Assembly: GCF_000153465.1 (NCBI RefSeq)
Contig: NZ_CH672387.1
Location: forward strand, 340,179 to 404,178
DNA: 64,000 bases
Reading direction: 5' to 3'
From: Aurantimonas manganoxydans SI85-9A1
GTDB lineage: Bacteria; Pseudomonadota; Alphaproteobacteria; Rhizobiales; Rhizobiaceae
Every line of letters begins with the position of its first letter. The first letter of the stretch is position 1. The position numbers were made by a program, and so were the translations under genes. Positions 25,300-35,114 of this stretch are shown here, piece by piece. The notes beneath the pieces were generated by a model. It did not search any database and was not told the DNA's origin. It saw only the letters and a program-made list of their open reading frames with translations.

Positions 25300-26886
25300 T
25301 CAACCGGCGTCGAAGAAGGCCTCCAGATCATGGGGGGCGCCGGGAGGCTCATGCCAAGCGCGGTGTGCCTCTCCGGTGATCGCGTATCCGCGTGCAGGAG
25401 CGATGGTAGTGGCGGACCGCGCGCGCTCCGCAAACACCCGGCCGACACCGATCAGGATCGGGCGGTCGACGCCGATCCTGGCGACGATGGCGCCGAGGTC
25501 GGCGAGCGTGCCGGCGGCGCGGGTTTCGTCGTCGCGCGACAGATTGGCGGCGACGGCGACCGGGGTCGTGGCCGGCAGGCCGTGATGGATCAGCCGCTCG
25601 GCGATCTTCGCCGCCATCCGGCCGCCCATGTAGAAGACGGTGGTGGCGTGATCGTCGGCCAGCGCATGCCAGTCGAGGTCCTCCGGCAGGCCGCCCTTCT
25701 TGGAATGGCCGGTGACGAAACGCAGCTGCTGGGCCCGGTCGCGATGGGTCAGCGACACGCCGAAGCTCGCCGCCAGCGCCGAAGCGGCGGTGATGCCCGG
25801 CACGATGGCGACCGGAATGTTCTCGCGCGCCAGCTCGTCCAGCTCCTCGCCGGCCCGGCCGAACACCGACACGTCGCCGGATTTCAGCCGCACGACGTGC
25901 TTGCCCGCCTTGGCGAAGCTGACCATCATGGCGTTGATATCTTCCTGGCGGCAACTGTCGCGGGCGGCGCGCTTGCCGACCAGCATGCGCCGTGCCTCGC
26001 GGCGGGCGAGCTCCAGGATCTCGTCGGAGACGAGGTCGTCGAACAGGATCACATCGGCCGCCTGCAGGGCGCGGACCGCCTTCAGCGTCAGGAGTTCGGC
26101 TTCGCCGGGGCCCGCCCCGACCAGGGTGACGCGGCCGCCGGCCTCGGGCGAGCGCGCCAGATCGTCGATGAAGCCGCCGGCCGCCGCCTCGGCCGCGGCG
26201 TCCGGCAGTTTGGTGGTGAAGGCGCTGTCGGCGAAGCGCTCCCAGAAGGCACGGCGCAACGGGCCCGGCGAGAGCCGCTCCATCACCGCGCCGCGGACCC
26301 TGGCGGCCAGGGCCGCCCACTGGCTGAGCGCCGGCGGCAGAAGGGTCTCGATGCGGCGGCGGATCACCTGGCCGAGGATCGGTGCGGCGCCGTCGGTGGA
26401 AATACCGATGACCACCGGCGAGCGATTGACGATCGTGCCGAAGCGGAAGTCGCAATAGGATGGCTTGTCGACGACGTTGACCGGCACGCCGGCCGCCCGC
26501 GCGGCGCAGGCGAAAGCCTGGCCCTCGGCGAGGCTCTCGGTATCGCCGACGGCGATCGCCGCTCCGGCGAAGACATCGGTCGCCCAGGGCCGGTCGTGAT
26601 GAATGATCACGCCGGATTCCGGCGGCACGGCGAGAAGCTCGGCCATCTCGCCATCGATCCCGTCCGCCGGGACATAGAGATCGACGAGGGCCCCCGCCGA
26701 GGCCAGGAGCTCGACCTTCCATGCCGCGCCCGGGCCGCCCCCGGCCATGACGACGCGCTTGCCCGCTAGGTCGAAGAACACCGGCAGGCTCGCCAGCGGA
26801 CCCATGCGCTGCGAGCGCTGCGGGAGCCGTTCGGTGTCGTTCCCGGCGAGGGGCGGCTTACGCCGTGTTTGCAAGCCGTGCATCAT
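25300..26886 (-). CDS. cysG: Siroheme synthase (CysG)
   Basis: A 528-residue trifunctional enzyme making siroheme, the cofactor of nitrite reductase. Residues about 28-230 form the precorrin-2 dehydrogenase/ferrochelatase module (LAGKRVVMAGGGPGAAWKVE nucleotide-binding start). Residues about 253-495 form the uroporphyrinogen-III C-methyltransferase module, with VTLVGAGPGEAELLTLKA, the RLKSGDVSVFGRAGEE loop and VPGITAASALAASFGV. It is the last gene of the nitrate operon; its start overlaps the nasA stop by about 28 bases. An in-frame ATG two codons in or the later MGPLASLPVF codon are alternative starts. Its place in the operon ties cofactor supply to nitrite reductase demand. Confidence 0.92.
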   Translation of the reverse strand: MMHGLQTRRKPPLAGNDTERLPQRSQRMGPLASLPVFFDLAGKRVVMAGGGPGAAWKVELLASAGALVDLYVPADGIDGEMAELLAVPPESGVIIHHDRPWATDVFAGAAIAVGDTESLAEGQAFACAARAAGVPVNVVDKPSYCDFRFGTIVNRSPVVIGISTDGAAPILGQVIRRRIETLLPPALSQWAALAARVRGAVMERLSPGPLRRAFWERFADSAFTTKLPDAAAEAAAGGFIDDLARSPEAGGRVTLVGAGPGEAELLTLKAVRALQAADVILFDDLVSDEILELARREARRMLVGKRAARDSCRQEDINAMMVSFAKAGKHVVRLKSGDVSVFGRAGEELDELARENIPVAIVPGITAASALAASFGVSLTHRDRAQQLRFVTGHSKKGGLPEDLDWHALADDHATTVFYMGGRMAAKIAERLIHHGLPATTPVAVAANLSRDDETRAAGTLADLGAIVARIGVDRPILIGVGRVFAERARSATTIAPARGYAITGEAHRAWHEPPGAPHDLEAFFDAG

Positions 26887-29578
26887 CGATGATCCCCTTG
26901 ATCTCGCTGCGGCAGGAGCCGCAATTGGTCCCTGCCTTCAACGCCGCGCCGACAGCCTCGACGGTGATGGCCCGGCCGGTGGTCACCGCCGTCGCGATCT
27001 CGTTGACGCCGACGCTGAAGCAGGAGCAGACGATCGCACCGGGGTCCGGGCGGTCGGCACCCCCGCGCCCGGCCAGCAGGCGGAAGCGGTCGCGGACAGC
27101 GTTGTGCGCGTCGCCCAGCTGCCCCGCCGCCCAGACGCGCGAGACGGCGACGGGGTCGCGCGCAATCCAGAGCGCGCCGATCAGCGCTTCACCGTCGAAG
27201 GCGGCAAAGCGATGCGCACCGGTCGTCGTGTCGTGGAACGCCAGCATCTGCGCCCTGTCCGGCGCCTCGAGCAACGCCGTGGCGAAAGCGCTCGGGTCAG
27301 CCTGCGGCGCCAGGCCTGCCAATTCCATGCGCCAGCCGGCCTCGGCCCGCGCCAGCGCGAAATAGTCGAGGCCGTGCGGATCGGGCCGCGACCGCGTGAT
27401 GGCAAAGCCGAACCAGACGGCGGGGAACGGCGCGATCGACACCTCGGTGGCCTTGAGACCAGGCTGGCCGGAGACCGGATCGACGGCCGGTGCGACCACC
27501 GCGTCGATGCGACCGCTGCCTGAGAATTCGTCGCTCCAGTGCATCGGCACGAAGACCGAGCCGCGCGATTGCCGGTCCGTGGTTCGGCAACGCACGATCG
27601 CCGCGCCGATGCCGGATCGCACGGTGACGAGGCCGGCTTCCGCGATCCCTTGCGCTGCGGCGTCTGCCGGATGGACGTCGACGAAGGGCTCTGCGACATG
27701 GGCCGAAAGCCGGGCCGAGCGACCGGTGCGGGTCATCGTGTGCCAATGGTCGCGCACACGCCCGGTGTTGAGCAGGAACCGGCCCTTGCCCAGCCGGCGC
27801 CGGGGCGCGACGTCGACTGCCACGAAGCGGGCGCGCCGGTCCGGGTGGAAGAAGTCCCCGTCGCCGAAGAAGCGGCTGCCGTCGTTCGCCAGAGCCGCCG
27901 TCGCTTCGACCGAGGCGTCGCCGGATCCGTGCGACGTGACCGTGCGGGGCTGCGGCCACTGGACAGGCGGCAGGGCGTCGTAGCCGCACTGGTCGAGCCC
28001 GGCGAGCGCGCCGATGTCGAAGTCGCGCTCTCCCGCGTTGCCATAAGCGGAGAGCCGCGCGTGTTCGTCGAAGACGTCCGCCGCGCTGGCATGGGAAAAG
28101 CCGTCGGCGAAGCCCATGCGGCGGGCGACGTCGGCGATGATCGCCCAGTCGGGCCGGGCCTCGCCGGGAAGCGGCAGGAAGGGGCGCTGACGCGATATCC
28201 GCCGCTCGGAATTGGTCACCGTTCCGTCCTTTTCGCCCCAGGCCGCGGCGGGCAGGGCGACATCGGCGAAGGGCAGGGTATCGTTGCGAGCGACGACATC
28301 GGAGACGACGACGAAGGGGCAGGCGGCTAGGGCGGCCTTGACCGCGTCAGCATCCGGCATCGACACCACGGGATTGGTGCCGATGATCCAGAGCGCCCTG
28401 ATCCGGCCGTCGGCGACGGCGCGGAACATGTCGACCGCCTTCAGGCCGGCACGGTCGGGCATCGCCCGGGCGTCCCAGAAGTCTCGCACCAGGGAGCGGT
28501 GCGCCGGGTCCTCGATCGCCATGTGCGCCGCGAGCATGTTGGCCATGCCGCCAACCTCTCGCCCGCCCATGGCATTGGGCTGGCCGGTCACCGAGAAGGG
28601 ACCCATGCCGGGTCGTCCGATGCGGCCGGTCGCCAGATGGCAGTTGATGATCGCGTTCACCTTGTCGGTGCCCGTCACCGACTGGTTGACGCCCTGGCTG
28701 TAGACCGTGACGACCTTTTCGGTCCTGGCGAAGAGCTCGTAGAAGGCCTGGACCTGACGGCTGTCGAGACCGGTGGCCTCCGCAACATGTGGCAGCCGCA
28801 TTCCGCGGGCCCGGCGCAGCGCCTCGACGAAGCCGTCGGTATGCCGGGCCACATAGTCGCAATGGATCGCACCGGCCTCGGCGAGAAACGGCAACAACCC
28901 GGCGAAGAGCGCCGTGTCGCCATCGGCAGCGATCGGCAGATGCAGATCGGCGAGATCGGCGCTTGCCGTACGGCGCGGATCGACGAGCACGATCTTCATC
29001 TGCGGGCGCGCGGCTTTGGCCGCCGCGATCCGCTGGTAGAGCACCGGATGGCACCAGGCGAGGTTCGAGCCGACGAGGACGATCAGATCGGCCTGTTCCA
29101 GGTCCTCATAGGTGCCCGGCACCGTGTCGGAGCCGAAGGCCCGGCGATGGCCGGCGACCGAGGAGGCCATGCACAGGCGGGAATTGGTGTCGATGTTCGC
29201 CGAGCCGATGAAGCCCTTCATCAGCTTGTTGGCGATGTAGTAATCCTCGGTCAGCAACTGGCCGGAGACGTAGAAGGCGACGGAGTCGCGCCCGTGTTCG
29301 GCGATGGTGGCGGTGAAGCGTTCGGCGACGCGCGAAAGCGCGTCGTCCCAGTTCGCACGTGCGCCGGCGATGGTCGGGAACAGCAGCCGTTCCTCCAGCC
29401 CCAGTGTTTCACCGAGGGCCGAGCCCTTGGAGCAGAGGCGGCCGAAATTCGCCGGATGAGCGGGGTCACCGGCGATCGCCACGCTGCCATCTGGACGCGG
29501 GGTTGCCAGGACCCCGCAGCCAACGCCGCAATAGGGGCATGTCGTCCGGATGGTGGTGTCGGCCGGTCGTTCGTCCAT
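26858..29578 (-). CDS. nasA: Assimilatory nitrate reductase catalytic subunit
   Basis: A 906-residue cytoplasmic molybdoprotein reducing nitrate to nitrite. The N-terminal [4Fe-4S] ligands are in CPYCGVGCGVL; the bis-MGD domains follow (NSRLCMASSV, VYSQGVNQSVTGTDKVN, GQPNAMGGREVGGMANML). The C-terminal about 60 residues carry a BFD-type [2Fe-2S] site, IVCSCFSVGVNEI and GTNCGSCRSEIKGI. No separate NasB flavoprotein gene is present in the operon, so the electron donor is either encoded elsewhere or is a ferredoxin/flavodoxin. The gene lies 14 bases after nirD. Start at the ATG giving MDERPADTTIRTT. Confidence 0.94.
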   Translation of the reverse strand: MDERPADTTIRTTCPYCGVGCGVLATPRPDGSVAIAGDPAHPANFGRLCSKGSALGETLGLEERLLFPTIAGARANWDDALSRVAERFTATIAEHGRDSVAFYVSGQLLTEDYYIANKLMKGFIGSANIDTNSRLCMASSVAGHRRAFGSDTVPGTYEDLEQADLIVLVGSNLAWCHPVLYQRIAAAKAARPQMKIVLVDPRRTASADLADLHLPIAADGDTALFAGLLPFLAEAGAIHCDYVARHTDGFVEALRRARGMRLPHVAEATGLDSRQVQAFYELFARTEKVVTVYSQGVNQSVTGTDKVNAIINCHLATGRIGRPGMGPFSVTGQPNAMGGREVGGMANMLAAHMAIEDPAHRSLVRDFWDARAMPDRAGLKAVDMFRAVADGRIRALWIIGTNPVVSMPDADAVKAALAACPFVVVSDVVARNDTLPFADVALPAAAWGEKDGTVTNSERRISRQRPFLPLPGEARPDWAIIADVARRMGFADGFSHASAADVFDEHARLSAYGNAGERDFDIGALAGLDQCGYDALPPVQWPQPRTVTSHGSGDASVEATAALANDGSRFFGDGDFFHPDRRARFVAVDVAPRRRLGKGRFLLNTGRVRDHWHTMTRTGRSARLSAHVAEPFVDVHPADAAAQGIAEAGLVTVRSGIGAAIVRCRTTDRQSRGSVFVPMHWSDEFSGSGRIDAVVAPAVDPVSGQPGLKATEVSIAPFPAVWFGFAITRSRPDPHGLDYFALARAEAGWRMELAGLAPQADPSAFATALLEAPDRAQMLAFHDTTTGAHRFAAFDGEALIGALWIARDPVAVSRVWAAGQLGDAHNAVRDRFRLLAGRGGADRPDPGAIVCSCFSVGVNEIATAVTTGRAITVEAVGAALKAGTNCGSCRSEIKGIIDDARLANTA

Positions 29579-29592
29579 CGCGCGGGTCCCGG

Positions 29593-29937
29593 CTATTCGG
29601 CGGCGAGGACGAGGGCGGGTTCGTCCAGCGACAGTTCGATGTCGCCGGTCGGCGGGTCGACCCGCACGGCGAAGACCCGCACCCGACCTTCGTCGGGCCC
29701 GGCGGCGATCCCGCTCTCCAGCGAGAACACCATGTTGTGCAGCGGGCAGGTGACCGAGGCGTCGTGGACGATGCCCTGGCTGAGCGGCCCGCCCTTGTGC
29801 GGACAGCGGTCCTCGGTGGCGAAGATGCCGTCATTGGCGGTCCGGAACACTGCGACGCGACCGAACGGCGTGAGCACGCAGCGCGCGCCGCGGCGGGGAA
29901 TGTCGGTGACCGCTCCGATGCGATGCCAGCCGGTCAT
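29593..29937 (-). CDS. nirD: Nitrite reductase small subunit with Rieske cluster site
   Basis: A 114-residue Rieske-fold protein, partner of NirB. Unlike enteric NirD, which lacks the ligands, it keeps all four: C45 and H47 (CPHKGG), C64 and H67 (CPLHNM). It should therefore bind a [2Fe-2S] cluster. Its start overlaps the nirB stop by four bases. Together NirBD reduces nitrite to ammonium with NAD(P)H. Confidence 0.92.
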   Translation of the reverse strand: MTGWHRIGAVTDIPRRGARCVLTPFGRVAVFRTANDGIFATEDRCPHKGGPLSQGIVHDASVTCPLHNMVFSLESGIAAGPDEGRVRVFAVRVDPPTGDIELSLDEPALVLAAE

Positions 29938-32378
29938 TCGGCAGCCTCCAGGGTGAGATCGGCCATCGGGCGGAACTCGTGGCTGGCGCGCGCGCCCGAG
30001 GCCCGCTCCGACCAGGGGTCGGTCTGGCTGAAGGTCTGGCTATGGACGAAGGCTTCGTAATAGCCGCGCCGCCGCGCCGCATCCTCGACGATGACGGCGC
30101 GGATCGAGTCCATGCCGACCCGCTTCAGCCATTTGTACATGCGCTCCAGATAATGGCCCTGCTCGCGATAGAGCTGGACGAGGGCGACGATCATCTCCAG
30201 TGCCTCGTCCTCGGTCTTCACCTGCGTGAGGATCTCGGTGCCCTTGATGTCGAGCCCCGCTGCACCGGCGAACTGGATCTCGTAGCCGGCGTCGGTGCAG
30301 ATCACGCCGACATCCTTGCAGGTCGCCTCGGCGCAGTTCCGGGGGCAGCCGGACACCGCCATCTTCACCTTGGCGGGCGTCCATGAGCCCCACATGAACT
30401 TCTCGATCCTAACGCCGAGGCCGGTGGAATCCTGCGTGCCGAAGCGGCACCAGTCGGTCCCGACGCAGGTTTTCACGGTGCGCAGGCCCTTGGCATAGGC
30501 GGCGCCGGAGACCATGCCGGCGGCGTTCAGATCGGCCCAGACCGCGGGCAGGTCCTCCTTCTTCACGCCGAGGAGGTCGATGCGCTGGCCGCCGGTGCAC
30601 TTGACGGTCGGGATCGCGAACTTGTCGGCGACGTCGGCGATCGCCCGCAGTTCGTTGGCCGAGGTGATACCGCCCCACATGCGGGGCACGACCGAATAGG
30701 TGCCGTCCTTCTGGATGTTGGCATGGACCCGCTCGTTGATGAAGCGGGACTGCTTGTCGTCGACATAGTCGCCCGGCCAGTCGGCGATCAGGTAGTAGTT
30801 GAGGGCCGGCCGGCACTTGGCGCAGCCGCAGGAGGTCTTCCACTCCAGCTCCTGCATGACCTCGGGGATCGACTTCAGCGCCTTGGCGCGGATCAGCCGT
30901 CGCACGTCGCCATGGCCGAGATCGGTGCAGGGGCACATCGGCTTGACGGCCGCAGGATTGAAGGCGGCGCCCAGGGTCAGCGCCATGAGCTGCTCCACGA
31001 GCCCGGTGCAGGAGCCGCAAGAGGCGGACGCCTTGGTTTGGGCCCGCACCTCGTCGATGCTGGTCAGCCCGCCCGCGGCAACCGCGCCAGTGATCTTCGA
31101 TTTGCATACGCCGTTGCAGCCGCAGATTTCCGCATCATCCGGCAAGGCTGCAACGGCCGCCATAGGGTCCAGGGGGGTACCCCCTTGGAAGGACTGGCCG
31201 AAGATCAGGGTTTCGCGCATGTCCGATACCGGGGCGCCGTCGCGAATGAGGTCGAAGAACCAGTTGCTGTCGGCGGTATCCCCGTACATCACGGCGCCGA
31301 CGAGCCGGTCGTCCTCGATCACCAGGCGCCTGTAGACACCCTGCGCCGGATCGCGAAGGACGATCTCCTCGCGTTTCTCGCCTTCGGCAAAGTCGCCGGC
31401 GCTGAAGAGGTCGCATCCCGTGACCTTGAGCTTGGTCGACAATTCCCTGACCGCAAAGGCGTCCGGCTGGCCGAGTAGCGACTTCGCCAGCACCCTGGCC
31501 TGATCGTAGAGCGGGGCGACGAGGCCGAAGAGCGTGCCGTCGAACTCCACGCATTCGCCGACGGCGTAGATATCGGGGTCCGACGTCTGCATCTGGGCGT
31601 TCACGACGATCGCGCGGCCGATGTCGAGACCCGCATCCCTGGCGATCTGCGCCGCCGGGCGGATGCCGACCGCCATGACCACCAGATCCGCCTTCAGGGT
31701 TGTCCCGTCCGCCAGTTCGACGCCTTCGACACGGTTCGTGCCGAGAATCCTCTGGGTCGAGGCGCGCGTCATCACGGTGATGCCGCGCTTTTCCAGATCC
31801 TTTCGCAGGAGATAGCCGGCCGCCTCGTCGAGCTGACGCTCCATCAGGTGACCCGACAGATGCAGGACGGTGACCTCCATTCCGCGCAACCGCAGCCCGG
31901 CCGCCGCTTCCAGGCCTAGAAGCCCGCCGCCGATGACGACGGCATGGCTGCCGGGCGTGCCGGACGCCTCGATCATGGCGTGGGTGTCGTCGAAATCGCG
32001 GTAGGTGATGACCCCGGGCAGGTCCCGGCCTTCCACCGGCACGATGAACGGGACCGAGCCGGTGGCGATGATCAGCTTGTCGTAGGGCACCTCGCCCTTC
32101 GCGCCGGTGACGATCTTGCGCTCCCGGTCGATCGCGACGACCTTCTCGCCGAAGCGGCAGGTCACGTTGTGCGCGCCGTACCAGTCCTCGTCATGGGTGA
32201 CGATCTCGTCATAGCTCTTCTCGCCGGACAGGACCGGCGACAGCATGATGCGGTTGTAGTTGCCGCGCGGTTCCGCATTGAACAGCGTGACCGCGTAGGC
32301 GTCCCGATCGGCCTCGAACAGGGTCTCGAGCACCCGGCCGGACGCCATGCCGGCACCGATGACGACCAGTTTCTGCAT
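29934..32378 (-). CDS. nirB: Nitrite reductase [NAD(P)H] large subunit
   Basis: An 814-residue flavo-siroheme enzyme. In order: FAD/NAD domain from residue 1 (KLVVIGAGMASGRVLETLF), two [2Fe-2S] BFD-like segments (CGCNGVCKSKI with CGSCTGLV; CPCTDLGHGDVRRL with CGCAKCRPALNYY), and the siroheme/[4Fe-4S] domain (TCVGTDWCRFG and GCPRNCAEATC). The ATG at 32378 follows aaagga at six bases; the upstream TTG codon lies within that site. It reduces nitrite by six electrons to ammonium in the cytoplasm. Located between the GAF-repeat gene and nirD, and supplied with siroheme by cysG in the same operon. Confidence 0.95.
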   Translation of the reverse strand: MQKLVVIGAGMASGRVLETLFEADRDAYAVTLFNAEPRGNYNRIMLSPVLSGEKSYDEIVTHDEDWYGAHNVTCRFGEKVVAIDRERKIVTGAKGEVPYDKLIIATGSVPFIVPVEGRDLPGVITYRDFDDTHAMIEASGTPGSHAVVIGGGLLGLEAAAGLRLRGMEVTVLHLSGHLMERQLDEAAGYLLRKDLEKRGITVMTRASTQRILGTNRVEGVELADGTTLKADLVVMAVGIRPAAQIARDAGLDIGRAIVVNAQMQTSDPDIYAVGECVEFDGTLFGLVAPLYDQARVLAKSLLGQPDAFAVRELSTKLKVTGCDLFSAGDFAEGEKREEIVLRDPAQGVYRRLVIEDDRLVGAVMYGDTADSNWFFDLIRDGAPVSDMRETLIFGQSFQGGTPLDPMAAVAALPDDAEICGCNGVCKSKITGAVAAGGLTSIDEVRAQTKASASCGSCTGLVEQLMALTLGAAFNPAAVKPMCPCTDLGHGDVRRLIRAKALKSIPEVMQELEWKTSCGCAKCRPALNYYLIADWPGDYVDDKQSRFINERVHANIQKDGTYSVVPRMWGGITSANELRAIADVADKFAIPTVKCTGGQRIDLLGVKKEDLPAVWADLNAAGMVSGAAYAKGLRTVKTCVGTDWCRFGTQDSTGLGVRIEKFMWGSWTPAKVKMAVSGCPRNCAEATCKDVGVICTDAGYEIQFAGAAGLDIKGTEILTQVKTEDEALEMIVALVQLYREQGHYLERMYKWLKRVGMDSIRAVIVEDAARRRGYYEAFVHSQTFSQTDPWSERASGARASHEFRPMADLTLEAAE

Positions 32379-32389
32379 GAACGTTCCTT

Positions 32390-33325
32390 TCAATAGTACC
32401 AGGCGACGACGTGGCTGATCGTTCCGTCGCGATAGATCGGAACAGCCACCATCGATGCGTAGCCGGCGGTCAGAGCGGGATTGTCGTGCTTGACGGCGGG
32501 GATGCCGGTGCCCAGCACCTCGCCGATCGGCCCCTGCCAGGCCGCCACGCGCGCTTCGTTCTCGTCGTCCCAGAGCGGTCCCTCACGTTGGCAGATGCCG
32601 TCGGCGAGGACCGCCTCCCTGGCGCCGGCCGTTCCGGCGGCGCGCGCATTCCACAACTCGAACCGTTGAGCGATCGGCGTGCCGCGGGCCGAAAGCAGTG
32701 TCAGGACATAGGTCCGGTCGCCCGGCACGGTGATCGGCAGGCCAAGACCTGTGGTCAGGCCGGCCCTGCCGGCGCTTTCGGCGCGGATGAAGCGGTAGCC
32801 CGAGCCGAGATCGCGCATCAGCATCGGCGCGTTCGCCGCCCATACGCCGCCGGGCAGGCCCTGTCCGCGGGGGAAATGCGTATGCTGCGAGACCCATTCG
32901 AAGTGCCGCGCCGCCCCGTAATAGCCGTCGTCCAGCATCATGAGGCCGTCGCTCTCGCGCCAGACCTCGATGGCGCCGGTGCGCGATTCGTCATCGGCGC
33001 ACAGCACGACGATGACGGCCTTCAGGGCGCTTCCGGCAAAGATCGGCACGGCGACCGCGCAGGTCAGCCCCGCCGCCCTGGCGGCCTCGGCGCGCTGGAA
33101 ATAGGAGCCGTCGAACTGCTTCAGCACCACCGGGCGGGCCTCGTCCCAGGCTCGGCCGGGCAGGCCTTCGCCCCTGGCGAAGCTCTGTTTCGCCGAAACG
33201 GCGGCGAAGGTGTCCAGCGTGCCGTAATTGCCGCTCGACCAGACCAGACGGTCGCCATCGGGCACCCACACTTCCGTCACCTCGACAAAGGCGCGGGTGG
33301 CGACTTCGGGCGCGATCACGCTCAT
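32390..33325 (-). CDS. GAF-repeat protein of the nitrate operon, function unknown
   Basis: A 311-residue soluble protein built of tandem GAF-like units with no output domain. The repeats align well: [10 protein letters not shown] (51-60) and [10 protein letters not shown] (153-162), a period of 102 residues, each followed by an AxxAGLT strand and a PI... VxxL strand. A shorter third copy runs from WQGPIGEV (263) to the C-terminus. Its start overlaps the nrtCD stop by four bases and its stop lies 12 bases before nirB, so it is fully embedded in the operon. A sensor or scaffold for nitrate, nitrite, redox state or nitric oxide is conceivable; nothing in the sequence settles this. Cysteines are C89, C109 and C245. 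Confidence 0.72.
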   Translation of the reverse strand: MSVIAPEVATRAFVEVTEVWVPDGDRLVWSSGNYGTLDTFAAVSAKQSFARGEGLPGRAWDEARPVVLKQFDGSYFQRAEAARAAGLTCAVAVPIFAGSALKAVIVVLCADDESRTGAIEVWRESDGLMMLDDGYYGAARHFEWVSQHTHFPRGQGLPGGVWAANAPMLMRDLGSGYRFIRAESAGRAGLTTGLGLPITVPGDRTYVLTLLSARGTPIAQRFELWNARAAGTAGAREAVLADGICQREGPLWDDENEARVAAWQGPIGEVLGTGIPAVKHDNPALTAGYASMVAVPIYRDGTISHVVAWYY

Positions 33326-35082
33326 GCCGCTTCCCTTTCCGCGCCCGCGGCCTTGTCGTCGGCGGTCGTCTCCGCGCCGCCCGCCTGTGGGCCGGGGCCA
33401 CCCTTTTCGTACTCTTCCAGGAAGCTCAGGAGCTGTTCGCGATAGAGGTAGTAATCGGGATGCTCGAGCAGCGCCTTGCGGGTGCGCGGGCGCGGCAGGT
33501 CGACCTTCATGATCTTGCCGATCCGGGCCATCGGGCCGTTGGTCATCATCACGACCCGGTCGGCGAGGAGGATCGCCTCGTCGACGTCGTGGGTGACGCA
33601 GACGGTGGTCACCTGGGTCCGCTTCCAGACATCCATCAGGACGTCCTGAAGCTCCCAGCGGGTCAGTGAATCGAGCATGCCGAACGGTTCGTCGAGCAGC
33701 AGCAGTTTCGGCGACAGGGCGAAGGCACGGGCGATGCCGACCCGCTGCTTCATGCCGTTGGACAGGTCTTCGGCCCGCCGGTGCATGGAATCGCCGAGCC
33801 CGACGCGGTGGAGATAATGTTCGACGACATCGCGGCGTTCGGCCGGCGTCGCGTCGGGATAGACCCGGTCGACCCCGAGAGCGACGTTCTCCCGGGCCGT
33901 CAGCCAGGGCATCAGGGACGGCGACTGGAAGACCACCGCGCGTTCGGGGCCGGCTCCGCTGACCTCGCGGCCATCGAGGATGATGCCGCCCGACGAGATG
34001 TCGTTGAGGCCGGCGGCCATGGACAGGACCGTCGACTTGCCGCAGCCCGAATGGCCGATCAGCGAGACGAACTCGCCCTTTTCCATCTTCATGTCGAAGC
34101 CGTCGACGACGGTCAGCGGCCCCTTCGGCGTCGGATAGGTCTTGGTGACCTCGAAGAACTCGACATAGCCGCGCCCGATGGCGGACTGCGCTGCGCGGCG
34201 ATAGGCGGCCGGAAGCTCCGGCATCGGTCCCTTCGCCGATTTCTGGGTGATCGGGACGACGTTGGGCAGGCAGACCGCTGCATCCGTGTCGGCGGAGGCA
34301 TGGCGCCCCCGATCCATCAGATAGCCCGTGATCTCGCGGCGCAGGCGCTTGAATTCGTCATTGGCATTCATCGCCGAGCGGTCGCGCGGGCGCGGCAGTT
34401 CGACCGGAAAGGACGGCCCGAGACTGGCCTTCGGGCCCGGATCGAGCGGGATGATCCGATCGGCGAGCAGGATCGCCTCGTCGACATCGTTGGTGATCAG
34501 GATGATGGTCTTCTTCTCGACCTGGCTGATCGCGGCGAATTCGTCCTGCAGCTTGGCGCGGGTCAGGGCGTCGAGAGCCGACAGCGGTTCGTCGAGCAGC
34601 AGGATCTCCGGGCTCATGGCGAGAGCCCGTGCAACCGAGACACGCTGGCGCATGCCGCCGGAGAGCTCGGCCGGCTTGCGGTCGACGGCGTGTGCGAGAC
34701 CGACCATGTCGATGTACCTGTCGACACGTGCCTTGCGGCAGGCCTTCGTCTCGCGGGCGAAGACGGTGTCGACCGCGAGCGCGACATTGCCGCGGACCGT
34801 GAGCCACGGCATCAGCGAATACGACTGGAAGACCAGCCCGCGCTCCGGGCCGGGTCCCGTCACCTGGGCGCCCCTCATCAGCACCTGGCCGGCATCGGGC
34901 CGGATGAGCCCTGCCAGGAGGGAGATCAGCGTGGTCTTGCCGGAACCGGAAAAGCCGACGATCGCGACGAACTCGCCTTCCGCGACCTTGAGGTCGATGC
35001 CGTCGAGGATCTCGGCGCGACCCGGACCCTCGCCGTAGGCCTTTGAGACATTCGCCAGTTCGATCATCGGGGAGGTGGCCAT
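33322..35082 (-). CDS. nrtC: Nitrate ABC transporter, fused dual ATP-binding protein
   Basis: A 586-residue protein with two complete ABC ATPase domains in one chain, joined by a linker of about 100 residues; nitrate systems more often use separate NrtC and NrtD. Domain 1 (about 5-245): Walker [10 protein letters not shown], signature LSGGMRQRV, Walker [13 protein letters not shown]. Domain 2 (about 330-560): Walker [10 protein letters not shown], signature LSNGMKQRV, Walker [13 protein letters not shown]. The switch histidine is present in domain 2 (THDVDEA) but is asparagine in domain 1 (TNDVDEA). Start at ATG 35082, with aaagga seven bases upstream. It energises uptake through NrtB. Overlaps the GAF gene by four bases. 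Confidence 0.9.
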   Translation of the reverse strand: MATSPMIELANVSKAYGEGPGRAEILDGIDLKVAEGEFVAIVGFSGSGKTTLISLLAGLIRPDAGQVLMRGAQVTGPGPERGLVFQSYSLMPWLTVRGNVALAVDTVFARETKACRKARVDRYIDMVGLAHAVDRKPAELSGGMRQRVSVARALAMSPEILLLDEPLSALDALTRAKLQDEFAAISQVEKKTIILITNDVDEAILLADRIIPLDPGPKASLGPSFPVELPRPRDRSAMNANDEFKRLRREITGYLMDRGRHASADTDAAVCLPNVVPITQKSAKGPMPELPAAYRRAAQSAIGRGYVEFFEVTKTYPTPKGPLTVVDGFDMKMEKGEFVSLIGHSGCGKSTVLSMAAGLNDISSGGIILDGREVSGAGPERAVVFQSPSLMPWLTARENVALGVDRVYPDATPAERRDVVEHYLHRVGLGDSMHRRAEDLSNGMKQRVGIARAFALSPKLLLLDEPFGMLDSLTRWELQDVLMDVWKRTQVTTVCVTHDVDEAILLADRVVMMTNGPMARIGKIMKVDLPRPRTRKALLEHPDYYLYREQLLSFLEEYEKGGPGPQAGGAETTADDKAAGAEREAA

Positions 35083-35114
35083 GGTCATGTCCTTTCGCGC
35101 CCGGGAAGGCCGTC

